The position numbers and the translations under genes were made by a program. A DNA stretch of 64,000 nucleotides, from the NCBI GenBank assembly GCA_947488295.1, contig CANKYU010000005.1, positions 62,001-126,000 on the forward strand. The letters are read 5' to 3'. Below, piece by piece: positions 1-8,241 of this stretch. The notes below the pieces were generated by a model that ran no database searches, was not told the origin of the DNA, and saw only the letters and a list, made by a program, of their open reading frames with translations. How positions within the stretch are numbered: the first letter of the stretch is position 1; every line of letters starts with the position of its first letter. The DNA comes from an uncultured Anderseniella sp. (lineage in GTDB: Bacteria; Pseudomonadota; Alphaproteobacteria; Rhizobiales; Aestuariivirgaceae).

Positions 1-779
1 TGGGTGGTGTCCAGGGCGTTGCGGCCATGGCATTCGGCCTGTTCGATCTGCCGAAATCCGACATCCTCGTAGGTCCCGGCAACCAGTTCGTGGCAGAAGC
101 CAAGCGGATCCTGTTTGGCCGTGTCGGGATCGACATGTTCGCCGGGCCCACCGACAGCCTGATTCTGGCTGACAAGACTGCGGATGCCGAGATTGTGGCG
201 GCGGATCTGGTCGGCCAGGCAGAGCATGGTTACAACTCACCTGTGTGGCTGGTGACCGATGACAAGGCGCTGGGTGAACGCGTGCTGGAGCTGGTGCCGG
301 GACTGATTGCGGACCTGCCTGAGCTCAATGCAAAGAACGCCGAAGCAGCATGGCGCGATTATGCCGAGGTGATCGTGTGTGATACGCGCGAGGAAATGGC
401 TGCCACATCAGACGACTACGCGCCGGAGCATCTCACCGTTCAGGCGGAAGACCTGGACTGGTGGCTGGGCCGGTTGAAATGCTATGGCTCGCTTTTCCTC
501 GGTGAAGAAACCACCGTTGCGTTCGGCGACAAGGCGTCGGGCACCAATCACGTCCTGCCCACTTCAGGCGCAGCCAAATACACCGGCGGGCTTTCGGTGC
601 ACAAGTACATGAAGATCGTTACATGGCAGCGCGCCACCCGTGACGGTGCCAAGCCTGTTGCAGAAGCAACTGCTCGGATTTCCCGGCTCGAGGGCATGGA
701 AGGCCATGCCCGCACCGCAGATATCCGGCTGGCCAAGTATTTCCCTGATGAAGAGTTCGATCTGACGGCGGCCATGTAG
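1..779 (+). CDS. hpsN: HisD-family dehydrogenase, probable sulfopropanediol 3-dehydrogenase (5' truncated)
   Basis: Only the C-terminal part is present; the reading frame is open from base 3, so the start lies left of the window. Seen: hallmarks of the histidinol dehydrogenase fold, including GPGN, QAEH followed by Gly (true HisD usually has QAEHD), APEHLTV with the Glu-His pair, and a C-terminal NHVLPTSG-AAKYTGGLSV block. Known: HpsN, a HisD homologue, oxidises (R)-2,3-dihydroxypropane-1-sulfonate to sulfolactate with two NAD. Inference: the sulfopyruvate decarboxylase genes downstream make HpsN more likely than a histidine-biosynthesis HisD, since no other his gene is near. It ends 8 bases before the next gene, so it is co-transcribed with it. 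Alternative: another HisD-like polyol dehydrogenase. Confidence 0.75.
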   Translation, partial: GGVQGVAAMAFGLFDLPKSDILVGPGNQFVAEAKRILFGRVGIDMFAGPTDSLILADKTADAEIVAADLVGQAEHGYNSPVWLVTDDKALGERVLELVPGLIADLPELNAKNAEAAWRDYAEVIVCDTREEMAATSDDYAPEHLTVQAEDLDWWLGRLKCYGSLFLGEETTVAFGDKASGTNHVLPTSGAAKYTGGLSVHKYMKIVTWQRATRDGAKPVAEATARISRLEGMEGHARTADIRLAKYFPDEEFDLTAAM

Positions 780-787
780 TTAGAACG

Positions 788-1555
788 ATGCAGGACACAC
801 CGCATAGTTCACTGTTTGACCTCTCCGGCAAGACGGCGTGCGTGACCGGCGCCAGCGCCGGACTGGGCCGGCGATCAGCCGATGTGCTGATCGCTGCCGG
901 TGTCAGGGTCGTCGGCGTTGCACGGCGTGGTGAAGCGCTTGCTGAATGGGTTGAAGGCCAAACCGGTCAGGCGGGGTTTGTAGAGGCCGACCTGTCTGAC
1001 CGGGGTTGCCTGAACAAGGTCATAAAAGATGTGGCTGATGTGTTCGGTCCGCCCGACATCCTGATCAATGCCGCCGGGATCAACACCCGTGAAGCTGCTG
1101 ATGACGTTACGCCGGAAAACTGGGATGTGACGCTCGACCTGAACCTTGCTGCGCCGTTCTTTCTGGCTCAGGGGTTCGTTCCGGCGATGAAGCAGAACGG
1201 GTTTGGCCGGATCATCAATTTTGCGTCCCTGCAGAGTTTCCGGGCGTTTCCCGGCGGCCTGGCCTATGGTACGTCAAAAGGCGGGGTCAGCCAGATGACC
1301 CGCGCCATGGCGGAAGCCTGGTCGTCTTTCGGCATCACGGCCAACGCACTGGCACCTGGGTTTTTCAGAACCGAACTGACTGCGCCGGTTTTCGATGATC
1401 CCGACAGGGCGGCGCGAAATGCCGCTCAGACCTGCATCGGCCGCAATGGAGAACCTGAAGACATTGATGGTCCGATCCTTTTCTTCTGTTCGCCTGCATC
1501 TTCCTACGTCACCGGACAGGTGCTGTCCGTGGATGGGGGTTATACGGCCAAATGA
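788..1555 (+). CDS. SDR-family oxidoreductase in the sulfonate operon
   Basis: A 255-residue short-chain dehydrogenase. Seen: N-terminal Rossmann glycine motif TGASAGLGRR, NAAG after strand 4, catalytic Ser in FASLQS and the YGTSK catalytic Tyr-Lys pair, then a C-terminal DGGYTAK typical of gluconate/3-oxoacyl reductase-like SDRs. Known: in dihydroxypropanesulfonate degraders, extra dehydrogenases next to hpsN interconvert DHPS enantiomers through the 2-keto form. Inference: this SDR may do that, or oxidise another hydroxysulfonate; the sequence alone does not fix the substrate. It starts 8 bases after the upstream stop and is followed by a 46-base gap with a GAGGAG ribosome site for the decarboxylase genes. 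Confidence 0.8.
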   Translation: MQDTPHSSLFDLSGKTACVTGASAGLGRRSADVLIAAGVRVVGVARRGEALAEWVEGQTGQAGFVEADLSDRGCLNKVIKDVADVFGPPDILINAAGINTREAADDVTPENWDVTLDLNLAAPFFLAQGFVPAMKQNGFGRIINFASLQSFRAFPGGLAYGTSKGGVSQMTRAMAEAWSSFGITANALAPGFFRTELTAPVFDDPDRAARNAAQTCIGRNGEPEDIDGPILFFCSPASSYVTGQVLSVDGGYTAK

Positions 1556-1601
1556 ACGCCCTCCAAATCCTATGCTTTCCCACACATGAGGAGTAATTTC
1601 T

Positions 1602-2099
1602 GTGTCTGTTAATAAAAAAATCGTGGATGATCTCGTCGCCAATGACGTCGAATTCGTCACGACTGTACCGTGCAAACAACTGGCCGGGGTCATCGACGAG
1701 ATAGACGCCTGCGAAAAGATCTACCACATACCGTCCAACAAGGAAGATGAGGGCATGGGACTTTGTGCCGGTGCTTTCATGGGCGGCAAGCGTCCTGCCA
1801 TCATCATGCAGAACACCGCGATCGGCGTGACCATCAATACACTGGTGACGCTGACCCAGTACTATCGGATGCCGTTGCCGATGCTGATTTCGTACCGGGG
1901 AGAACTGGGTGAGCCGGTGGCGTGCCAGGTCGAAATGGCTGTGCACACAAAGGCCCTGCTCAACCAGTTGAACATCCCGACCTATCATTTCCACAAGGAA
2001 GAGGATGCCGATGAACTGGACTCGATCCTCAAATACACCTTCATGTGCAACAAACCGGTTGCCATTCTGACCGATGCCAGCTTCTGGAAAGGATACTGA
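1602..2099 (+). CDS. comD: Sulfopyruvate decarboxylase alpha subunit (PYR-domain half)
   Basis: A 165-residue protein matching the N-terminal (pyrimidine-binding) half of thiamine-diphosphate decarboxylases of the sulfopyruvate/phosphonopyruvate type. Seen: the early TTVPCKQLAG stretch, NKEDEGMG containing the Glu that activates TPP in this fold, and GVTINTLVTL. The start is GTG with GAGGAG ten bases upstream. The beta subunit starts 3 bases after the stop, so the two halves are made together. Known: ComD-ComE decarboxylates sulfopyruvate to sulfoacetaldehyde. Phosphonopyruvate decarboxylase is the alternative, but it is normally a single chain next to PEP mutase, which is absent here. Confidence 0.85.
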   Translation: MSVNKKIVDDLVANDVEFVTTVPCKQLAGVIDEIDACEKIYHIPSNKEDEGMGLCAGAFMGGKRPAIIMQNTAIGVTINTLVTLTQYYRMPLPMLISYRGELGEPVACQVEMAVHTKALLNQLNIPTYHFHKEEDADELDSILKYTFMCNKPVAILTDASFWKGY

Positions 2100-2102
2100 A
2101 CC

Positions 2103-2657
2103 ATGATCCGCTCTGACATTCTGCGCGACATCGCGCCCATTATTCGTGACCATCTGGTTGTCTGTAATATCGGTCTGCCCAGCCAGGAACTTCATCTGAC
2201 CGACGACCAGCCGACCAACTTCTACATGCTGGGAACCATGGGGCTGGCATCGTCGATCGGTCTTGGCCTGGCGCTGGCACAGGGCAAGAAAGTCATCTCC
2301 ATTGACGGCGACGGCTCAGTTCTGACCAATTTCGGCACCTTGCCGACAATTGCCAACAATGTGGCAGACAACTTCATTCTGCTCATCATTGATAATGGCA
2401 GTTACGGCTCGACTGGTGACCAGCCGACCTATGCCGGCAAGAAGACGTCGCTGACGGCAGTGGCCACGGCGTGCGGTTGTGAGAACGTTGTCGAATGCAG
2501 CGCTGAAGACACCGGCAAGACCGTTCAGGCAGCACTGGACAGCAACAAGATGACCATCATTGTGGCCAAGTGTGAGAGCGGCAACGTCAAGGTGCCGGTC
2601 ATCACCATGGATCCGGTGGTGATCCGCGACAGGTTCATGAAGGCGGTTCAGGCTTAA
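2103..2657 (+). CDS. comE: Sulfopyruvate decarboxylase beta subunit (PP-domain half)
   Basis: A 184-residue protein carrying the thiamine-diphosphate/Mg binding motif: GDGS at about residues 63-66, followed about 30 residues later by IIDNGSYGSTG (the conserved Asn). This is the pyrophosphate-domain half that pairs with the preceding gene. Both together give the length of one canonical TPP decarboxylase. Role inferred from family and context: non-oxidative decarboxylation of 3-sulfopyruvate to sulfoacetaldehyde in the cytoplasm, which would then go to Xsc (sulfoacetaldehyde acetyltransferase). Xsc is not in this window. Confidence 0.85.
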   Translation: MIRSDILRDIAPIIRDHLVVCNIGLPSQELHLTDDQPTNFYMLGTMGLASSIGLGLALAQGKKVISIDGDGSVLTNFGTLPTIANNVADNFILLIIDNGSYGSTGDQPTYAGKKTSLTAVATACGCENVVECSAEDTGKTVQAALDSNKMTIIVAKCESGNVKVPVITMDPVVIRDRFMKAVQA

Positions 2658-2666
2658 GGGAGCCTT

Positions 2667-3797
2667 TTGTTGTTTGCCTCGGGCGAAATCCATTCATCGG
2701 CAGATGCGCGCGAACTGGCGCGTGCGCGTCTGCCCTGGATGGTGTTTGACTACATAGACGGCGCGGCGGGTGAGGGGCACGGTGAGGCCGTGAACCGGGA
2801 TGCGTTGCGTGATCTGCGATTGCAGCCGCGCATTCTGGTCAATGTCACCGACCGCGACCTTGGCGTGAAAGTGTTCGACCATGACGGCCTGCGCCCGTTT
2901 GGTATCAGCCCGATGGGCATGTGCAACCTGTCAGCGCCCGGAGCCGATCTCATGCTGGCGCGGATGGCGGCGCGCCACAAGGTGCCGGTCGGCGTGTCGA
3001 CGGTAGCGTCCACCGCGCTGGAAACCATGATTGAAAAGGCGGACGGACACGCCTGGTTCCAGCTTTACATCAGCGGCGACGGCAGCGGCACGAAAGGCCT
3101 GCTGGACCGGGCGCAGGCGTGCGGCTATCGCACTCTCGTTGTCACGCTCGATGTACCGGAAGTGGGCCGGCGCCCGCGCGAACTGCGGCGAGGTTTCAAG
3201 ATGCCGTTCAAGATCGGACCACGCCAGTTCATTGATTTTGCCCTGCATCCGCGCTGGTCGCTTTCGACCCTGATGAACGGACGCCCCGAAATGGCGAATT
3301 TTACCGGGCCAGGCAGCAAGTTCGACCGTACTGAAAGCCGGGCCGCGGCGGACTGGGCCAAACTGGAAAGCCTGCGCGAGCAGTGGCAGGGCCGTCTGGT
3401 GGTCAAGGGCGTGTTGAGTGTTGAAGACGCAGTGCGCTTGAAACAGGCAGGTGTTGACGCAGTTCAGGTTTCCAGCCACGGCGGCCGCCAATTGGACAGC
3501 GCACCGCCGCCAATCCTTATGCTGCAGCACATTCGCGCGGCGGTGGGCAACGACTATCCGCTGTTCTATGATTCCGGTATCCGGTCGGGTGAAGACGTCG
3601 TCAAGGCCTATGCCATGGGTGCCGATTTCGTATTTCTCGGGCGTCCTGTTCTGTTTGCCATGGCGGCGGCTGGCGAAAGCGGCCTGTCGCAGTTGTGGGA
3701 TGTCCTGACGGATGAAACCAGTCTCACCCTGGCGCAACTTGGCCGCACGTCGATGCAGGACCTGCCGGCTACGCTTTCCGGCGATCAAAACTCCTAA
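2667..3797 (+). CDS. FMN-dependent alpha-hydroxy-acid dehydrogenase, candidate sulfolactate dehydrogenase
   Basis: A 376-residue member of the LldD/glycolate oxidase family. Seen: N-terminal FDYIDGAAGEG, the flavin-site Lys in VVKGVLS, the catalytic His in VSSHGGRQLD with its neighbouring Arg, and the phosphate-binding DSGIR and GRPV segments. The start is probably TTG at 2667, with AAGGG about seven bases upstream; TTG at 2670 is also possible. It lies 9 bases after comE. Known: the family oxidises L-2-hydroxy acids to 2-keto acids. Inference: in this operon the natural substrate would be sulfolactate, giving sulfopyruvate for ComDE. A plain L-lactate or mandelate role cannot be excluded. 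Confidence 0.8.
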   Translation: MLFASGEIHSSADARELARARLPWMVFDYIDGAAGEGHGEAVNRDALRDLRLQPRILVNVTDRDLGVKVFDHDGLRPFGISPMGMCNLSAPGADLMLARMAARHKVPVGVSTVASTALETMIEKADGHAWFQLYISGDGSGTKGLLDRAQACGYRTLVVTLDVPEVGRRPRELRRGFKMPFKIGPRQFIDFALHPRWSLSTLMNGRPEMANFTGPGSKFDRTESRAAADWAKLESLREQWQGRLVVKGVLSVEDAVRLKQAGVDAVQVSSHGGRQLDSAPPPILMLQHIRAAVGNDYPLFYDSGIRSGEDVVKAYAMGADFVFLGRPVLFAMAAAGESGLSQLWDVLTDETSLTLAQLGRTSMQDLPATLSGDQNS

Positions 3798-4093
3798 TAG
3801 TCGACTATGCCTTGCCTGCATGCACCAACCGGGTGTTAAGCATGAACTGCGGCATCTGCGCCACACGGGGTTGCCTTGCTTGACTTCGATACCCACATCT
3901 GTGCTTGTGCGGGCATTGGACATGGGCCGCGACCGACTTTGAGTCGCAAGACTACTCCGTGCCCGTGACAGATGTTTTTCTTCGGTGGCGACCTTGAGCC
4001 AACAAGTTTCAGGTTCATTGCCCGTTGCCGTCGAAAAGAAACCCAGATGCGCCAACACATTTGCGCGCATTGCATACAAGAAAGAATAACAAC

Positions 4094-5449
4094 TTGAAAT
4101 TTTCCGACCTCGGCCTCGACAGGCCGTTGCTCAATGCGCTTGATGCATTGGGCCATGACGTGCCTACGCCTATTCAGGTGAAGGCCATTCCTACAATTCT
4201 TGACGGACGTGACGTAATCGGACTGGCGCAGACCGGCACCGGTAAAACCGGCGCCTTCGCGCTGCCATTGCTGCAACGCCTGGCTGCGAGCGGCGGACGG
4301 CCAAAACCGAATACCTGCCGCGCGCTTATTCTGGCGCCGACCCGTGAACTGGTGACCCAGATCATGAAGTCGGTGCGCGACTATGGCGCGCGCATGAAGC
4401 TGTCGGCAACCTCCATTGTCGGGGGTGTTTCCATCCGACCGCAGAAAGCCACCATGGCGCGCGGCGTGGATGTTGTGGTTGCAACACCGGGCCGGCTGCT
4501 GGATCTGATCGACCAGCGTGCCATGCGGCTGGATGCGGTTGAAGTGCTGATCCTGGATGAAGCGGACCAGATGCTGGACATCGGCTTCATGCCGGCGATC
4601 CGGCGCGTTGTCGCGCTGGTGCCTGAAAAGCGTCAGACACTGCTGTTTTCGGCAACCATGCCGAAGGAGATTCGCAAGCTCACCAATGACCACCTGAAGT
4701 CACCGGTTGAAATTGCGGTGGCAGCGGTGTCCACACCGGCAGAGCGCATCAACCAGTCTGTCATGCACATAGCGCCGGGCAACAAGATTGCCGCCGTTGC
4801 GCATCTTGCACGGGAAAACATGGGCAAGCGGGTCATCGTCTTCACCCGGACCAAACGCGGTGCAGATCGGGTGGTGAAACGGCTCGGACAAGATGGTTTT
4901 GAGGCTGCTGCCATTCATGGCAACAAGTCGCAGAATAATCGTGAAAAGGCGCTGGAGCGGTTCCGCAAGGGTGCCTGTCCGATCCTGGTGGCGACCGACA
5001 TTGCAGCACGCGGCATCGATGTGCCCGGTGTTGAAATGGTTATCAACTACGAACTGCCGCATGTTCCGGAAGTCTATGTGCACCGCATCGGCCGCACGGC
5101 GCGCGCCGGTGCATCCGGTTTTGCGGTGGCGCTGTGTGCGCCGGATGAGCGCAGCCTGCTGCGTGATATCGAGCGCCTGCTGAAACGCAAGGTGGACGAG
5201 ATCCCGGTGCCGGAAGGTTTGCCGGAGATATCGTTGCGCGACATTCCGCGTGAACCGCGGCACCGTGACCCGCGCGCCAAGCCGCAACAAAAGAAGCGGC
5301 CGCATCGTTCACGCCGGCCCGGCGGCGGTGCTGCCAAGGGCGCGCCTGCTGAAGCTGGTCAGGACAAAAAGGCCGCACCAAAACCAAACAGGCGCCGCCG
5401 TCCAAACCGTTCAAAGCAGGGTGGTCCGCAAAAGTCGCGTGCGGCCTGA
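4094..5449 (+). CDS. DEAD-box RNA helicase, RhlE-like
   Basis: An ATP-dependent RNA helicase acting on structured RNA in ribosome assembly or mRNA decay. Seen: Q motif PTPIQ, Walker A AQTGTGKTG, PTREL, DEAD, SAT, and the HRIGRTAR motif VI, followed by a Lys/Arg/Pro-rich low-complexity tail of about 80 residues typical of RhlE-type proteins. The frame is open from a TTG at 4025, but the family normally begins with a short F-x-x-LGL segment just before the Q motif, so I place the start at TTG 4094 (AAGAAAG upstream). The 296 bases before it hold no gene that I can see; a long 5' leader is common for cold-inducible helicases, but I see no specific element beyond a weak GCGAC/GTCGC inverted repeat near 3930. 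Confidence 0.85.
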   Translation: MKFSDLGLDRPLLNALDALGHDVPTPIQVKAIPTILDGRDVIGLAQTGTGKTGAFALPLLQRLAASGGRPKPNTCRALILAPTRELVTQIMKSVRDYGARMKLSATSIVGGVSIRPQKATMARGVDVVVATPGRLLDLIDQRAMRLDAVEVLILDEADQMLDIGFMPAIRRVVALVPEKRQTLLFSATMPKEIRKLTNDHLKSPVEIAVAAVSTPAERINQSVMHIAPGNKIAAVAHLARENMGKRVIVFTRTKRGADRVVKRLGQDGFEAAAIHGNKSQNNREKALERFRKGACPILVATDIAARGIDVPGVEMVINYELPHVPEVYVHRIGRTARAGASGFAVALCAPDERSLLRDIERLLKRKVDEIPVPEGLPEISLRDIPREPRHRDPRAKPQQKKRPHRSRRPGGGAAKGAPAEAGQDKKAAPKPNRRRRPNRSKQGGPQKSRAA

Positions 5450-5451
5450 CC

Positions 5452-5907
5452 CTAGTAGTATGTGACTGAAGATACCGCCGTATCGGCATCGAAAACGCGG
5501 CCTATCGCGACGATACCGATGCGGCGGATTTTTTCCGGGCGGAATGTCTTTTCTGTTCGGTAGGCCTCAAAATTCCCGAATTCGAAATGACACAAGGTCC
5601 ACTCTGCAGGTGCGGTGAATGCCTGGCGATAAGATTGCCATGGACGCGAAAGGTCGCTCGTACGCAGGTGAATATTATAGGTCTCGGCATTGCCGATGAG
5701 TTGTAGCGCCACGCCCTTCGCACCGGTCGGCGGGGGTGGCAAGTCTGCCGCGATCTGAATGAAACCGCCATTGTTGTCGAGACTGACCCGGCCCGTCATG
5801 CGGCTGGCTGCCTGACCCTGGATAACAGTCTGTTCTATTCGCCCGTCAGACACGCCGCCCATGACCTGGTCGGTTACCAGCTCCCAATCAAGTTCAAGCA
5901 TGTTCAT
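5452..5907 (-). CDS. CIA30 (NDUFAF1-like) domain protein
   Basis: A 151-residue protein consisting of essentially one CIA30 domain. Seen: the N-terminal W-x-x-VTDQVMGGVSDG signature, a NNGGFIQI strand and a C-terminal IRRIGIVAIG strand. No signal peptide. Known: CIA30/NDUFAF1 is a mitochondrial complex I assembly factor; bacterial homologues are mostly uncharacterised and are predicted beta-jelly-roll proteins. Its start overlaps the stop of the upstream DUF2177 gene by four bases (ATGA), so translation is coupled. It converges on the helicase gene with a gap of two bases and no visible terminator. Confidence 0.8.
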   Translation of the reverse strand: MNMLELDWELVTDQVMGGVSDGRIEQTVIQGQAASRMTGRVSLDNNGGFIQIAADLPPPPTGAKGVALQLIGNAETYNIHLRTSDLSRPWQSYRQAFTAPAEWTLCHFEFGNFEAYRTEKTFRPEKIRRIGIVAIGRVFDADTAVSSVTYY

Positions 5908-6302
5908 ACCAATGCCCGTGTTGCAAGGTAACCGATTGTTGCCGCCGAGCCCGACAGTAATGTACCCCAGGCAATGTCAACAACGGTGACGGCAACGGGC
6001 CAGTCTTTCAACGTGGCCTGGTTGGTCATGTCATAGGTGGCGTAGCAGAAAAACCCGAACAGAGCCCCGTATAGAGCCGCTGTCTGCCAGGCCTCATCCT
6101 GCAGGGCAGGCGCAACTGCGAAGATGATCAGGCCGATGATGTAGACGGCGTAAAACGCTGCTGCGGCGGGATAATTCACTTTGCCGGCCAACAGGTGTGA
6201 CATGCGCGAGAAATAGAACTTCCTGGCAAGTGTACCGAGCCAGAGAAAGTCGATCGCGAAGAAGGCAATGGCAGTGAAGAGGTAGGCTGCTATCCAGGTC
6301 AT
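5904..6302 (-). CDS. DUF2177 integral membrane protein
   Basis: A 132-residue protein with four hydrophobic segments (about residues 1-20, 45-66, 72-92, 104-127), a very early DFLWLG motif and TYDMTNQATLKDW between helices 3 and 4, which are the recognisable features of the DUF2177 family. Function is unknown. It is translationally coupled to the CIA30 protein and lies 32 bases after the ferredoxin gene on the same strand, so the three may form one transcript. Nothing in the sequence shows a substrate. Confidence 0.8.
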   Translation of the reverse strand: MTWIAAYLFTAIAFFAIDFLWLGTLARKFYFSRMSHLLAGKVNYPAAAAFYAVYIIGLIIFAVAPALQDEAWQTAALYGALFGFFCYATYDMTNQATLKDWPVAVTVVDIAWGTLLSGSAATIGYLATRALV

Positions 6303-6334
6303 GCCAGTGTAAACGCGAGCTGCAAGGGTTTGGT

Positions 6335-6670
6335 TCAGGCGGCCCGCACAGCATCCGCTATCGCAGGGTCAAGCGCAACTGTAAGCCCGTCCAGTTCCTC
6401 GCTGTAGATGAGCTGACACGACAGGCGCGAAGACGGCATCACGTTGGGGACAGTATCCAGCATGTCTTCTTCGTCATCACGCGCAGCAAACAGTTTGTTT
6501 GTCCAGCCGTCATCGACAATGACATGGCAGGTGGCGCATGCACACGCACCGCCGCACAGGCCTTCCATGGGCAGTCCGTGCTCGCGAATGATCTCCATGA
6601 CCCGCCAGCCCTCAACGGCTTCCAGAACGTGGGTCTTGTTGTTTGTGTCGATTACGTTGATCACGCCCAT
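6335..6670 (-). CDS. [2Fe-2S] ferredoxin, adrenodoxin type
   Basis: A 111-residue electron carrier. Seen: cluster ligands in C-x5-C-x2-C spacing (GLCGGACACATCHV) and a fourth Cys in SRLSCQL near residue 83; an extra Cys sits between the first two ligands. Family partners are usually a ferredoxin reductase with a P450 or Rieske oxygenase, or Fe-S cluster assembly; none of these is adjacent, so the partner is open. AGGGAAAA precedes the ATG. The gene is divergent from the XRE-cupin regulator, across 226 bases with no other gene. Confidence 0.88.
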   Translation of the reverse strand: MGVINVIDTNNKTHVLEAVEGWRVMEIIREHGLPMEGLCGGACACATCHVIVDDGWTNKLFAARDDEEDMLDTVPNVMPSSRLSCQLIYSEELDGLTVALDPAIADAVRAA

Positions 6671-6896
6671 GAGTGTTTTCCCTGCTGAATCAAACTTGTT
6701 TGCATGCTAACATGTTTGAAAGGGATGGTGCAATGCAGCAATTGTCGCATCCAAGTGCTGTTCCATTAACGGGTTGCTGCGAAGTTGTTTGTCTTACAGG
6801 ACACGTTTGGGCTATACGTTCTGGATAACGAACGAGCTGAACAACTCGGATTCACCAGAATCCATAAACCTCATCAGATACCGGGGCAGGGTGCAA

Positions 6897-7496
6897 ATGG
6901 CTACACAACGCGGGCGCAAGGCCCATACACCGTCGGATGTCACGCCGGAGCTGGGCAAGACCATCCAACGCCTGCGCAAGGCATACAATATGTCATTGGG
7001 GGATCTGTCGGAACAATCCGGAGTGGCCAAGTCGATCATCTCGCAGATTGAGCGAAATGAAACGAATCCGACCATTTCAACCGTGTTTCGACTGTCACAG
7101 GCACTCGACACCACTATTGAGGAAGTGCTGAAAACGGGCAGAAGTGACGCTTTCGTCGACCATCAGACCAGGGCGGCCATCCCGCTGCTGGAAAGTGAAG
7201 ACGGATTGTGCCGGCTGGCGATTGCCGGACCACTGAACCTGGTCGACCACCTGCAGTGGTATGATTTTCATGCCAAGCCCGGCGGCGTGCTTGAATCTGA
7301 ACCTCATCCGCCAGGGACCGTTGAGCATCTTTATGTGGTTTCGGGGCAGGTTGAGGTTACCGTGGACGTAGACACCAGGCTGGCAAAGGCCGGCGAGGCG
7401 CTGCGCTACCATGCCGACAAGCCTCACAAGCTGGTGAACACCGGTTCTGCGGCCGCTCATGCCACCATGGTGCTTGTGCTGCGCCAGCCTGGTTGA
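6897..7496 (+). CDS. XRE-family transcriptional regulator with C-terminal cupin
   Basis: A 199-residue regulator: N-terminal helix-turn-helix (about residues 17-75; LSEQSGVAKSIISQIERNE) followed by a single cupin sensor barrel (about residues 115-195; HPPGTVEHLYVVSGQVEV). The frame is open upstream to 6774, but ATG 6897 has GGGGCAGG in front and gives the usual N terminus, so that start is chosen. Known: this architecture (PuuR/SutR-like) controls amine, amino-acid or sulfur metabolism genes. It is divergent from the ferredoxin and may regulate that gene or itself; no operator could be assigned. Confidence 0.85.
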   Translation: MATQRGRKAHTPSDVTPELGKTIQRLRKAYNMSLGDLSEQSGVAKSIISQIERNETNPTISTVFRLSQALDTTIEEVLKTGRSDAFVDHQTRAAIPLLESEDGLCRLAIAGPLNLVDHLQWYDFHAKPGGVLESEPHPPGTVEHLYVVSGQVEVTVDVDTRLAKAGEALRYHADKPHKLVNTGSAAAHATMVLVLRQPG

Positions 7497-7587
7497 ACCT
7501 GTTTCGGAACGCTTTTCGCGGAACACAGCGGATTTGTTGCCGCTTCAATGAACGATTGTAGCCGTCCCGCCTGCTGTTAAAAACGTG

Positions 7588-7621
7588 AAAGCCCCGCTAT
7601 CCATGCCGGATGCGGGGCTTT
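7588..7621 (+). terminator. Hairpin terminator after the XRE-cupin gene
   Basis: A perfect 10-bp stem (AAAGCCCCGC / GCGGGGCTTT) with a 14-base loop, 91 bases after the regulator stop. The A-run on the 5' arm and T-run on the 3' arm allow termination on either strand, so it could also serve the minus-strand gene at 7715. Confidence 0.7.
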
Positions 7622-7714
7622 GCCTAAATCTGGTGCTGCAACCGGATCAGGAGGTTATGTGCAGTCCACGCGGCTGGAGAATGCCGCAGGAACTTAAAAG
7701 CAAGTGCTGCTGCC

Positions 7715-7972
7715 CTAGTTGCAGTAGCTCGTGATGATCGGCGTTGTCGGCAGGGTGCTCGCCTGATACTTGTCAATGGTGCTGTGAGCTTCCATGAGGC
7801 TCGAACACAGGCGCGACTGTTGCGACATCACAGAAAACGAATTTGCGCCAAGAACCACCAGGACCGCGAACAGCACCACGCAAATGCGTGCGAGCGTGTT
7901 GGCGACACTGAGGCGTTCGTTGGCCAGCTTCTGCCACGGCACCATTTGCTCGGTTTGTGCTACTCTCAACAT
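7715..7972 (-). CDS. Small single-pass membrane protein, unknown
   Basis: An 85-residue protein I do not recognise. Seen: a cytoplasmic-looking N terminus, one hydrophobic helix at about residues 27-46 (ICVVLFAVLVVLGAN), then a polar tail with two Cys (LCSSLM and the C-terminal SYCN) that would face the periplasm. A strong AGGGAGAAAG ribosome site lies directly before the ATG, which supports a real gene. It stands alone: the 269 bases between it and nagZ hold no other gene that I can see and must contain the two divergent promoters. Confidence 0.6.
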   Translation of the reverse strand: MLRVAQTEQMVPWQKLANERLSVANTLARICVVLFAVLVVLGANSFSVMSQQSRLCSSLMEAHSTIDKYQASTLPTTPIITSYCN

Positions 7973-8241
7973 ACTCTTTCTCCCTCTAACTTAACTAAAT
8001 GTTCCCATGAGCCCGTTGATGTGTGCGGGCTTGATGAGGATTTGTTTACTACATTGATCGGCCAACCGGTTCTTAAATCCCTTGTTAACGTTTCGCATTT
8101 GTGAACCAACCACAGACAATTTTAGGCAAATTTGCGGTGTATTTTGCGATTGCTCGGCACGCGGGAATTGCGCGCGCAGGCAAAATCGCTAAATTCAGCG
8201 TGGTTACCGGGGGTCGATTCGGGTGAGAGGTTACGCAAACC

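Noticed and set aside
1..779. True histidinol dehydrogenase of histidine biosynthesis
   Set aside because: No his genes are adjacent, the QAEH motif is followed by Gly rather than Asp, and the downstream genes are for sulfonate metabolism; the missing N terminus leaves some doubt.
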